Shown here piece by piece: positions 8,592 through 15,757 of a stretch of 64,000 nucleotides of DNA. The notes below the pieces were generated by a model. The model was given only the letters and a program-made list of their open reading frames with translations, made no database searches and was not told the origin of the DNA. Location of the stretch: the NCBI RefSeq assembly GCF_001281265.1, contig NZ_JXDB01000002.1, forward strand, positions 124,001 to 188,000, read 5' to 3'. The position numbers were made by a program, and so were the translations under genes. Source of the stretch: Apilactobacillus kunkeei DSM 12361 = ATCC 700308. Lineage in GTDB: Bacteria; Bacillota; Bacilli; Lactobacillales; Lactobacillaceae. Each line of letters begins with the position of its first letter. Position 1 is the first letter of the stretch.

Positions 8592-9044
8592 ATGTCGGGC
8601 TTAAAGAAATTATTTCCCGAAAAAATAGACCTTAATCGTCTAATTTTTAAAATCGGGGAAGTCAGCAAGATGATGGACGTGTCAACACGTCAACTTCGTT
8701 ACTGGGAACAAAAAGGTTACATTACCTCAATTAGAGACGATAAGAGTAGATCTCGCGTTTTTAATATGGAAAACTTAAATAAAGTTTCATTAATCAAGTA
8801 TTACTTGGATAAGGGGTTTACTCTTACAGCTGCAAATGAGACATCTTCTGAAAAGATTGCTAAGATGCGCTATCTAAGAAGGTTTATGATGAATGCATTC
8901 CAAGATGTGGAGACAATCGATGGGCAATCAGTTGTTAATCTGGGGTACTTTAATGAAGAAAAAACTTCCATATTATATGCCTCAGTTGATGAGAATGACG
9001 AAATAAAATATCGTGTTGTCGATATAAAGAAGAAGGATAAATGA
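8592..9044 (+). CDS. MerR-family transcriptional regulator
   Basis: A 150-residue regulator. After a 20-residue extension, the MerR winged helix-turn-helix begins with FKIGEVSKMMDVSTRQLRYW and continues with the typical ExKGYI and SRVF segments. The C-terminal part (about residues 105-150) is a short beta-rich sequence without the Cys residues of metal sensors, so the effector is unknown. The ATG has GAAAGGAA upstream. The stop overlaps the start of the glucosaminidase gene, so the two are translationally coupled and the regulator may act on cell-wall functions; this is inferred from position only. Confidence 0.85.
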   Translation: MSGLKKLFPEKIDLNRLIFKIGEVSKMMDVSTRQLRYWEQKGYITSIRDDKSRSRVFNMENLNKVSLIKYYLDKGFTLTAANETSSEKIAKMRYLRRFMMNAFQDVETIDGQSVVNLGYFNEEKTSILYASVDENDEIKYRVVDIKKKDK

Positions 9045-9721
9045 TGAGAAAAAAGAAAATGAGTTTAACTAAGAAAATTGTCTGGTTAGTTGTTATTGTG
9101 ATTGTGTTATTTGGTGGATACGAAGTTGCAAAACAAATTCACAGTACAATCAGAGAAAACCAAATTCAAAAATCTGATCAACAAAGAATTGAAGAAGCAC
9201 AAGAAGAAGCAGCAAAGAAACGTCATGAGTTTGCTGAAACAATTGCTAAACCAGCTGTTCAGGTATGGAATAAACAACACGTTGTATTACCAAGTGTTGT
9301 GGTTGCCCAAGCTATTCAAGAATCTAACTGGGGACAATCAGAACTATACAAGAAGGCATACAACATCTTCGGTGTGAAGGGAACATACAAGGGACAATCA
9401 ATCCAATACTACACTGATGAATACGTAAGTAACGATACACCAGTAGGTAAGGGTGTTAAGGTTGTCCGCGAAGGTGACAAGAAGAAGATTTCAATTCCTG
9501 CTACCTTCAGAAAGTATCCCAGCGTCTATGATGCGGTTGAAAACCACAGTACTGTTACAGCTCTTAACTTCATTAAGCAAAAGAACGTGATGAGCTATGA
9601 AGAACAAGCTAAGATGCTTCAAAAGAATGGGTACGCAACTGATCCTAACTACGCAAAGAACTTAATTGCATTAATCAAACAATATAATTTATCTAAGTAC
9701 GATGATCAAATTAGTAAATAA
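9044..9721 (+). CDS. Membrane-anchored endo-beta-N-acetylglucosaminidase (GH73-type)
   Basis: About 225 residues. One N-terminal membrane segment (about residues 9-27) is followed by a charged coiled-coil-like linker (about 35-65) and a GH73 glucosaminidase domain. The proposed catalytic Glu lies in AQAIQESNWG (about residue 93), followed by KKAYNIFGVKG and the FRKYPSVYDAVENH segment typical of the family. It should cleave glycan strands of peptidoglycan outside the membrane. Two ATGs stand in tandem at 9041 and 9044; the second has better spacing from AAGGA. The start overlaps the stop of the upstream MerR gene. I see no clear hairpin terminator before the TerC gene. Confidence 0.9.
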   Translation: MRKKKMSLTKKIVWLVVIVIVLFGGYEVAKQIHSTIRENQIQKSDQQRIEEAQEEAAKKRHEFAETIAKPAVQVWNKQHVVLPSVVVAQAIQESNWGQSELYKKAYNIFGVKGTYKGQSIQYYTDEYVSNDTPVGKGVKVVREGDKKKISIPATFRKYPSVYDAVENHSTVTALNFIKQKNVMSYEEQAKMLQKNGYATDPNYAKNLIALIKQYNLSKYDDQISK

Positions 9722-9798
9722 TAAAATTTAATAGTTAAAACTATATTTTCAAAAATTTATCTTATATAATAGTAGAAAAATAGAAGAGGAGACTTTAG

Positions 9799-10536
9799 GT
9801 GATACCATTATTAAGTAAATTATATGGTCCGTTTTTTGATTTGAATAACTGGCATAACGTAATTTTTTCTGAGGATGCATGGATTGTTATCCTATCCCTA
9901 GTGCTAATTGAATGTTTACTGTCAGTTGATAATGCGGTGGTGCTAGCCACGCAAGCTCAAGTTTTACCAACTAAAAAAGAACAGGAAGAATCATTATTTT
10001 ATGGTCTTTGGGGTTCTTACATCTTTAGATTTATCATTATTGGATTAGGGGTATTCCTAATTCATATTTGGGAATTAAAGGTTGTTGGTGGATTATATCT
10101 TTTCTACTTAGTCTATGCGCACTTCGCTCATTCTGACAAACAGAAAAAATCCATGTTCAAGCAATCTGCCAACGAATCCAATCGTAAGCGTTTTTGGATG
10201 ACAGTATTACAAATTGAATTTATGGATATTGTCTTCTCCGTTGATTCCGTGCTAGCCGCTCTAGCAATTTCTGAGAATCCAGTAATTGTTTTATTGGGTG
10301 GGTTAATTGGAATTCTATGTATGAGAGGAATCGCCGAAGTCATCATGTTAGTGATGAAGAAGGTACCAGAGTTAAAGACAATGGCATACTTCTTAATCGC
10401 AGTGATTGCTTTGAAGCTAATCCTTTCAATCCCAATGATTGATATTGAAATTGAACCACTTCACTTTGGTTTAATTGTATTGGTTACATTCATCGTAACC
10501 TTCATCATTCATTTTATTCGAAAAGCAAAGAGGTAA
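9799..10536 (+). CDS. TerC-family integral membrane protein
   Basis: A 245-residue protein with about seven membrane segments and the two conserved acidic TerC motifs inside helices: LLSVDNAVVLA (about residue 47) and IVFSVDSVLAAL (about residue 150). TerC-family proteins are linked to tellurite resistance in some bacteria and to manganese or other metal export in Firmicutes; here the substrate is inferred only from the family. The start is a GTG with AGAGGAG seven bases upstream. The stop is 4 bases before the thioredoxin ATG, whose ribosome binding site overlaps it, so the pair is an operon. Confidence 0.88.
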   Translation: MIPLLSKLYGPFFDLNNWHNVIFSEDAWIVILSLVLIECLLSVDNAVVLATQAQVLPTKKEQEESLFYGLWGSYIFRFIIIGLGVFLIHIWELKVVGGLYLFYLVYAHFAHSDKQKKSMFKQSANESNRKRFWMTVLQIEFMDIVFSVDSVLAALAISENPVIVLLGGLIGILCMRGIAEVIMLVMKKVPELKTMAYFLIAVIALKLILSIPMIDIEIEPLHFGLIVLVTFIVTFIIHFIRKAKR

Positions 10537-10540
10537 TAAA

Positions 10541-10861
10541 ATGGCAACAACAATTACAAGGGAAAACCTTGCACAAGAAACAGATAACAAAATGACTGTC
10601 ATCGACTTTTGGGCACCATGGTGTGGTCCATGTAAGATTATGGATCCAGTGCTTGAAGCAATGGAAGAGGAATTCGGGGACCGCATTCACTTTGGTAAGA
10701 TGGACGTCGACAATAATGAAGACGTGGCAAAACAATACAAGGTGATGGGACTACCAAGCATCGTTTTATTCAAAAATGGTAAGGCAGTCGAAAAGGTGAC
10801 TGGAGTATATCCAAAGGAAAAGATGGCGCATTATCTAAACCGTAAACTTGAAGAAATATAA
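10541..10861 (+). CDS. trxA: Thioredoxin
   Basis: A 106-residue cytoplasmic disulfide reductant of classic single-domain size. The redox motif WCGPC has cysteines at residues 28 and 31, preceded by FWAPW, and the cis-Pro loop is VMGLPSIVLF. It is reduced by thioredoxin reductase and keeps protein thiols reduced. The gene overlaps the translation signals of the TerC gene and is probably cotranscribed with it. Lactobacilli usually carry more than one thioredoxin, so the symbol marks the family rather than the sole copy. Confidence 0.93.
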   Translation: MATTITRENLAQETDNKMTVIDFWAPWCGPCKIMDPVLEAMEEEFGDRIHFGKMDVDNNEDVAKQYKVMGLPSIVLFKNGKAVEKVTGVYPKEKMAHYLNRKLEEI

Positions 10862-10868
10862 ATTTTAG

Positions 10869-10897
10869 TTGACGGATTAAATCTGTAGTGCTAATCT
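10869..10897 (+). promoter_or_regulatory. Candidate promoter of the T-box transcript
   Basis: TTGACG, 17 bases, then TAATCT. The -35 box is good and the -10 box weak. It lies just upstream of the T-box leader and just after the thioredoxin gene, where I see no terminator, so readthrough is also possible. Confidence 0.45.
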
Positions 10898-10919
10898 TAA
10901 TTTAATCAAATAAAGCAAA

Positions 10920-11157
10920 ACAATTATTCCAAATTAAGTAACGAATTAGCTGGGTGTCAGGAAGTCGGTGGTTGCTGCGAACCGATCAGGCTAATCTCGA
11001 TGAAATACATTGGATAGTGTCTACCCAAGAACGGTAACTAGAGTCGTTATTTCTAGAGAGTGAGTGACCACTATGTGTGGTTACTAATTTGGGTGGTACC
11101 ACGGTAAAAAATACAAATAAGTCGTCCCTGTTGTTTTATACAACAGGGACTTTTTTT
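10920..11157 (+). promoter_or_regulatory. T-box riboswitch (probable tyrosine specifier)
   Basis: The universally conserved T-box GGGTGGTACCACGG is at 11091-11104 and is followed by a terminator stem GTCCCTGTTG/CAACAGGGAC (11124-11150) with a seven-T run. Upstream, Stem I has the apical motif GGTTGCTGCGAACC, and TCCAA near 10928 can pair with TTGGA near 11010. The specifier region reads GAAATACAT, giving TAC (Tyr) at 11006-11008 followed by the usual A. Binding of uncharged tRNA would favour the antiterminator and switch on the NhaC-family gene. The T-box is certain; the tyrosine assignment is an inference from alignment by eye. Confidence 0.93.
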
Positions 11158-11278
11158 ATGGAAAGAAGACGAGAAAATGATAATAGCTAATTGCGGAGGA
11201 CTAATCCGATATCAAAATAATTAAAAACACTACATATATTAGATAAGAAAAATTAATATTATTTTGAGGAGAGATATT

Positions 11279-12661
11279 ATGCAAGAAGAAAAGAAACCGA
11301 CAGTCAGTCTGGCTGAGGGAATTATTATTTTAATAGTAATGATGGCTATTATGTCATTTGGTGTTATTGGTTTGGGCATTTCACCAGAAGTGCCAATCCT
11401 AACTGGAATTATGTTATTGGTATTCTGGGGTCGTTTCAAAGGCTTCAAATGGGATGACATCGACGAAGGATTCATTACTGGAATTAAAAATGGAATTGTT
11501 CCATTATTTATCTTTCTATTGATTGGTTCATTGATTGGTGTTTGGATCGCCTCAGGGGTTATTCCTTCACTAATGGTTTTTGGTTTCCACTTGATTAATA
11601 TCAATTGGTTCTTACCATCAATCTTTCTAGTATGTGCCTTAGTTGGTACATTCATCGGTAGTGCGTTTACTGTTATCTCTACTTTAGGGATTGCCTTTAT
11701 GGGAATCGGTATCACAATGGGGATGAACCCAGCAATGATTGCCGGTGCCGTTATCTCAGGTGCGGTCTTCGGTGATAAGTCATCACCACTATCAGCAACT
11801 GTTAACCTAGCCGCTGCTGTATCAGGTGCTGACTTGATTGCTCATATCAAGAATTTGATGTGGTCAACAATTCCTGCCATGATTGGTTCATTCATCATCT
11901 TCGTGTTCTTAAACCACAGTGATGGTAAAGCCAACCTAGCAAACGTCGACAAGACAGTAAACGTATTGAACAGTAACTTCCACATTTCATTTTTAGCAAT
12001 TATTCCAATCGCACTACTACTTATCTGTGCATGGAGTCACATTCCAACAATTCCTACATTATTCATTAACATCATCGTTTCAATCGGATTAATGGGAATT
12101 CAAGATCATAAGCTTTCACTACTAAAGATTAACGACCTAATCACTAGTGGATTCGTATCAAAGACTGGCAACAAGTCAGTTGACCTTCTTCTATCAAGAG
12201 GGGGAATCAGTTCAATGATGGGTACGCTAGCATTGATCATGATTGCCTTAGCTTTTGGTGGGCTATTGATGCATTTAGGAATCATTGACGCCGTTGTGCA
12301 ACCACTTACTAAGCATCTAAACAGCGATGCTAAGTTAATCATCGCTGTAATTTTCACTGCCATCGGGGTAAACGTATTCGTTGGTGAACAATTCCTATCA
12401 GAAATTCTACCTGCCAATGCATTTAAGAAGGTCTTCCACCAAGCTGGATTAGCACCAGTTGCACTAAGTCGTGCGATTGAAGATGGTGGTACCGTAATTA
12501 ACTACTTGATTCCATGGGGTGTTGCCGGAGCATTTATTTCAGCAACATTAGGTGTTCCAGCAAGTCACTTTGCTCCATTCCTATTCCTAAGTATCTTGTC
12601 TCCAGTATTCTCAATTCTAAGTGCAGTCACAGGAATTGCTATTAAACATAATAAAGATTAA
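11279..12661 (+). CDS. NhaC-family antiporter-like transporter, probable T-box-controlled amino acid (tyrosine) transporter
   Basis: A 460-residue protein with about 11-12 membrane helices of the NhaC Na+/H+ antiporter family, including the conserved GAVFGDKSSPLSAT segment and the C-terminal EDGGTVINYLIPWGV region. Most NhaC proteins exchange Na+ for H+, but members behind tyrosine T-boxes in Firmicutes (YheL type) have been predicted to carry tyrosine. The T-box directly upstream, with a probable TAC specifier, supports that role here. I start at the ATG at 11279 with GAGGAG seven bases upstream; an earlier TTG at 11264 overlaps this ribosome binding site. The gene ends in a strong terminator and is monocistronic. 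Confidence 0.85.
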   Translation: MQEEKKPTVSLAEGIIILIVMMAIMSFGVIGLGISPEVPILTGIMLLVFWGRFKGFKWDDIDEGFITGIKNGIVPLFIFLLIGSLIGVWIASGVIPSLMVFGFHLININWFLPSIFLVCALVGTFIGSAFTVISTLGIAFMGIGITMGMNPAMIAGAVISGAVFGDKSSPLSATVNLAAAVSGADLIAHIKNLMWSTIPAMIGSFIIFVFLNHSDGKANLANVDKTVNVLNSNFHISFLAIIPIALLLICAWSHIPTIPTLFINIIVSIGLMGIQDHKLSLLKINDLITSGFVSKTGNKSVDLLLSRGGISSMMGTLALIMIALAFGGLLMHLGIIDAVVQPLTKHLNSDAKLIIAVIFTAIGVNVFVGEQFLSEILPANAFKKVFHQAGLAPVALSRAIEDGGTVINYLIPWGVAGAFISATLGVPASHFAPFLFLSILSPVFSILSAVTGIAIKHNKD

Positions 12662-12706
12662 CTAATGTTTAGAATAATTTAATGCTATTAAGAAAAAGTT
12701 AAAAAG

Positions 12707-12738
12707 CCTATCATAAAGCAATTTATGGTAGGTTTTTT
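12707..12738 (+). terminator. Terminator of the NhaC-family gene
   Basis: CCTATCATAAA/TTTATGGTAGG stem with one T-G pair, a 4-nt loop and six Ts. Confidence 0.85.
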
Positions 12739-13063
12739 GTTTTCGATTTTTACGTTGCACATCACTTTAAATGAAACATATTTGAGTGATTTTGAAAAAA
12801 ATTCGAAATTTTTTTGCGAAAATTGATCAAAAATTTCCTATATATTGTACACGATTATTAAAACAAGAAAGCCGAGTTATTAGTCATTGTGTTCATTTAT
12901 ATTTCAATAAGTTACAGTTATGTTACTATATTGCAAATCGAACGATGAATGTAACATCTATGTAACACTCATGTAATATTGAGTAGATAGAATATGCATT
13001 CGTTGTTGAAGGACAACCAACGCAATTTTTTATTTTTTAATTTTATATAGGAGTGTTTCAGTT
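12739..13063 (+). promoter_or_regulatory. Long apf-type promoter region with WalR-like boxes
   Basis: This AT-rich stretch has no gene. It holds three WalR-like hexamers in 11-base phase, TGTAAC at 12950-12955, TGTAAC at 12961-12966 and TGTAAT at 12972-12977, matching the WalR (YycF) consensus TGTWAH-N5-TGTWAH. A second pair lies on the minus strand at 12911-12927 (TGTAAC and AGTAAC, also 11 bases apart). WalRK controls peptidoglycan hydrolases in Firmicutes, which fits the Apf-type gene downstream. The ribosome binding site AGGAG is at 13049-13053. Confidence 0.6.
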
Positions 13064-13651
13064 ATTAGATATAAATTTCATGTTTTATTTCTTGTAATCG
13101 CAATCTCGTTCGCGGGATTACTTTCTATTTACCGAAATGCTACTGTAGATACCAACGCGAATACAGTAGTGACTGTGAAGTCTGGCGATACACTAGAAAA
13201 CTTGTCAGATAAGTACAATGTTTTCATGTCTGTTTTAGAGCATGCTAACGGCAAGTATAGTGATGATGATTTATTAGCTGGCGATCAAATCGTGGTTCCA
13301 GATAATAATAATGATGCAAAAGACGACAAGAAGGTTCAAAAGCAACACTCGACTAAGTCAAATAAACATCATTCTACTTCTAAGAAACAAAATCAATCAC
13401 AATACAGTGCTCAATCAGCATGGAACAAAGCAAATGCCGAAGCGAAGGCATGGATTTCTTTCCATGAATCTACCGATTCATACACCGCACAAAACGGTCG
13501 TTACTATGGTAGATATCAATTAGATAGTAGTTACCTTAACGGTGATTACTCACCAGCTAATCAAGAACGTGTCGCAGAACAGTATGTTGCTAACCGATAT
13601 GGTTCTTGGGTGAACGCCAAACAACATTGGGTTGCCAATAACTGGTATTAA
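13064..13651 (+). CDS. Secreted LysM protein with Apf-type C-terminal domain (first copy), probable AUU start
   Basis: About 195 residues. A basic N-terminus (RYKF) and hydrophobic core (VLFLVIAISFAGLLS) form a signal peptide or anchor. A LysM peptidoglycan-binding domain follows (VKSGDTLENLSDKYNV), then a Lys/His/Ser/Gln-rich linker and the Apf-type C-terminal domain (NGRYYGRYQL, DYSPANQERVAEQYV, RYGSW, ending NNWY). Apf proteins are wall-associated and affect cell shape and aggregation in lactobacilli. No ATG, GTG or TTG in this frame lies near the strong ribosome binding site at 13049-13053; the first canonical codon is a GTG at 13169, which would delete the signal peptide and cut into the LysM domain. 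ATT at 13064 (or GTT at 13061) is therefore the likely start. Confidence 0.82.
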   Translation: MRYKFHVLFLVIAISFAGLLSIYRNATVDTNANTVVTVKSGDTLENLSDKYNVFMSVLEHANGKYSDDDLLAGDQIVVPDNNNDAKDDKKVQKQHSTKSNKHHSTSKKQNQSQYSAQSAWNKANAEAKAWISFHESTDSYTAQNGRYYGRYQLDSSYLNGDYSPANQERVAEQYVANRYGSWVNAKQHWVANNWY

Positions 13652-13658
13652 AAAGAGA

Positions 13659-13690
13659 CGTTGAAAGTTTTACTTTCAACGCCTTTTTTT
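13659..13690 (+). terminator. Terminator of the first Apf-type gene
   Basis: CGTTGAAAG/CTTTCAACG stem with a 5-nt loop, followed by CC and seven Ts. Confidence 0.85.
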
Positions 13691-14011
13691 TAACCCATTT
13701 TCGATCAATTTTAGGTTTGCAAGGATTTTTTCAAAATCTTTTAGCACTTTTTTGGCCAGATTAGAAACAATTTTAGAATAATTTAAGATGTATGTAACGT
13801 TCGAAATGGCTCAACCATGGGCATAATACTACTTTTGATGTCATATTGTTACAGCGTAACGACAATGTTACGAAAAAGCCAAATCTTTTAACGTGCATGA
13901 TATAGGCATGTAATGGATACGATGTAGTATATATCACAGTTAATCAAATCGATTAACACTTTCGACGATACAGAAATACAGAATTATAGATTTTTATAGG
14001 AGTGAATTATT
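13691..14011 (+). promoter_or_regulatory. Promoter region of the second Apf-type gene
   Basis: No gene is seen. Around 13848-13871 there are three adjoining WalR-like half-sites arranged as inverted repeats (GTTAC-AGC-GTAAC-GACAAT-GTTAC), and a single TGTAAC lies near 13795. These resemble the boxes before the first copy but lack the clean 11-base direct repeat. The ribosome binding site AGGAG is at 13998-14002. Confidence 0.4.
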
Positions 14012-14677
14012 ATCGTTAAATTAAATAGTATGAAGTCAATGTTATTTGCTACTGCCGCAGTAGCTGGATTATTTGTAGCTGGTGGCGCAAATGCCAACGC
14101 AGATCAAACTGCTAATGCATCTGCACAACAACCACAACAACAAGCTAAAGCATCAGTTAAGAAGACTGTGACTGTTCAAAGTGGTGATACTCTATGGGGA
14201 TTATCACAAAAATACAACGTTTCATTAAGTTCACTTAGAGCAGTTAACAACCGTGTTAACACAGATTTAATCTATGTAGGTGAAAAGATAACTTTACCTT
14301 CAAGTGCAACTGTATCTACTGATCAAAAGACTGTTGCCTCAGCAACAACTACTCAAAGTACTACTAACCAACAATCAGTAGCACAACCTCAACAACAAGC
14401 ACAAACTCAAAGCACAACTAATTACAGCCAATCACAAAGCTCAAGCTACACTGGATCAAGCAGTTCTGCTAAAGAATGGATTGCTAACCGTGAATCTGGT
14501 GGTTCATACACTGCTTCAAACGGTCAATACTATGGTAAGTACCAACTAGGTGCTGCTATGCTACACGGTGACTACTCGGCCGCTAACCAAGAAAAAGTTG
14601 CTGATCAATATGTTGCTGCCCGTTACGGTTCATGGGATAACGCTAAGTCATTCTGGTTACAACACGGTTGGTACTAA
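14012..14677 (+). CDS. apf: Aggregation-promoting-factor-like LysM protein (second copy), probable AUU/AUC start
   Basis: About 221 residues. The signal peptide (core MLFATAAVAGLFVAGG, cleavage near ANA-D) is followed by a LysM domain (TVQSGDTLWGLSQKYNV), a Gln/Ser/Thr-rich linker and the Apf C-terminal domain (IANRESGGSYTASNGQYYGKYQL, then RYGSW and HGWY), which resembles a lysozyme-like fold. It is exported and held on peptidoglycan by LysM. The first ATG, at 14030, is 27 bases after the ribosome binding site AGGAG (13998-14002), too far for efficient initiation. ATT at 14009 or ATC at 14012 has normal spacing and restores a basic N-terminus (VKLNSMK). The neighbour upstream shows the same oddity. 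Confidence 0.87.
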   Translation: MVKLNSMKSMLFATAAVAGLFVAGGANANADQTANASAQQPQQQAKASVKKTVTVQSGDTLWGLSQKYNVSLSSLRAVNNRVNTDLIYVGEKITLPSSATVSTDQKTVASATTTQSTTNQQSVAQPQQQAQTQSTTNYSQSQSSSYTGSSSSAKEWIANRESGGSYTASNGQYYGKYQLGAAMLHGDYSAANQEKVADQYVAARYGSWDNAKSFWLQHGWY

Positions 14678-14720
14678 GATCTTAGCCGATTTATTCAATC
14701 GATATTTATATCTACAAAAA

Positions 14721-14745
14721 GACGCCTTTATGGGCGTCTTTTTTT
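14721..14745 (+). terminator. Terminator of the second Apf-type gene
   Basis: GACGCC/GGCGTC stem with a 6-nt loop and seven Ts. It overlaps the 3' end of the convergent membrane-protein gene. Confidence 0.85.
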
Positions 14746-15369
14746 GTCGGTTATTTCTTCACCAGTTTTTACTAATTCATACCACGAAATGATTGTTAAA
14801 ATAATTAGTGGTAGTTCAATGCAATAAATAAAAGCCAAGATAATATTAGCATTGGTAAAGCTAGTATTATCATCCATGATTTTAATTCCACCATATATAA
14901 TGGAAATAACCGTAAAGGAATTTTTGAGCATTTCTAAAATAACTTTAGGTAAAAAATATTTAGCTCGAAAACTATTTAGATTAGGATTTATTGTTTGAGT
15001 GTGGCGATAATAAAATATGGTTATGATGATTGAAAAACATAATAAAAGAATAATGACGAATGATAAAGATGATGTAATGTAATAATCGATAATGGATATT
15101 TTGGGATGGAAGAAGCTTAAAAAATTAAATGTTCCCAGACATGCAAGCTGAGCAAAAATAATCATATCTATAGAAATGATTAACATCTGTTCACCATTTC
15201 TGACTCTTACTATGATAAGAAATAATAACGGTACGCATATTGAAGAATAAAAAAGGTTAAACAGTTGTGATATATGGCCAAATAATGCACCTACTATTAT
15301 TAAGGACGCCACTAAAGATATTTTTAATATAAATATTGTGGTAAATTTTGTTCTTAAAGATGGTTTCAT
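14728..15369 (-). CDS. Hypothetical polytopic membrane protein
   Basis: A 213-residue protein that I do not recognise. About six strongly hydrophobic segments cover most of it, separated by short basic loops (RVRNGEQ, RHTQTINPNLNSFRAKY), and the tail is hydrophilic and basic. No catalytic motif is visible. It is more AT-rich than its neighbours, and its ribosome binding site is weak (GGAAGTGATTAG). The last codons overlap the terminator of the convergent Apf-type gene. It may be a small accessory or poorly conserved gene. Confidence 0.7.
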   Translation of the reverse strand: MKPSLRTKFTTIFILKISLVASLIIVGALFGHISQLFNLFYSSICVPLLFLIIVRVRNGEQMLIISIDMIIFAQLACLGTFNFLSFFHPKISIIDYYITSSLSFVIILLLCFSIIITIFYYRHTQTINPNLNSFRAKYFLPKVILEMLKNSFTVISIIYGGIKIMDDNTSFTNANIILAFIYCIELPLIILTIISWYELVKTGEEITDKKRRP

Positions 15370-15475
15370 CTAATCACTTCCAAATTGTAAAGTTATTTAT
15401 TTACTGTCATTATACAAACAAAATGTCATGATAATTGAGATATTGGTAATCTTAAGAATGTTTTTAAAATTTGAC

Positions 15476-15503
15476 TTGTTATATTTCATAATTGTGATAT
15501 ATT
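15476..15503 (+). promoter_or_regulatory. Candidate pyr operon promoter
   Basis: TTGTTA, 16 bases, then TATATT. It lies about 35 bases upstream of the first PyrR-type hairpin, a suitable distance for a leader transcript. Confidence 0.45.
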
Positions 15504-15538
15504 AGAAACAACATAAAAAGAGATTCGCCTTTAAGTAT

Positions 15539-15642
15539 TGACCAGAGAGTCAGACAAGGCCTATGCGTAGAAATTATACGCCATCAGTGTAAACAACAGA
15601 CATTGAGGGACTTTTCTGACACGGTCAGGGAAGTCCTTTTTT
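15539..15642 (+). promoter_or_regulatory. PyrR-type attenuator 1
   Basis: The anti-antiterminator hairpin TGAC-CAGAGA-GTCA (15539-15552) has the PyrR-binding loop CAGAGA. Downstream, GGACTTTTCTGAC and GTCAGGGAAGTCC form a terminator (15608-15635) with a T-run to 15642. GTCAGA just after the PyrR loop can pair with TCTGAC of the terminator's 5' arm, giving the alternative antiterminator. With UMP-bound PyrR the hairpin would form and transcription would stop. Confidence 0.8.
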
Positions 15643-15665
15643 ATTATCTTGGTTTCAATTAAGCA

Positions 15666-15743
15666 ACTCCAGAGAGGGTGCATTGGAATATTACGCAATC
15701 AGTCCATTCCAAGCACCCACTCCATCGAGTTGGGTGCTTTTTT
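15666..15743 (+). promoter_or_regulatory. PyrR-type attenuator 2
   Basis: A second PyrR hairpin, ACTC-CAGAGA-GGGT (15666-15679), matches the PyrR consensus (TCCAGAGAGG) closely. GGGTGCATTGGAAT can pair with ATTCCAAGCACCC as antiterminator, and AAGCACCC pairs with GGGTGCTT (15711-15739) as terminator with six Ts. It ends directly before the pyrB ribosome binding site AGGAGG (15744-15749). Confidence 0.92.
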
Positions 15744-15757
15744 AGGAGGATGGATAC

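Noticed and set aside
13053-13097. Short frame beginning at the GTG inside the ribosome binding site of the first Apf-type gene, as a leader peptide
   Set aside because: The GTG overlaps the ribosome binding site itself, and the equivalent frame before the second gene is only a few codons long with an unrelated sequence.
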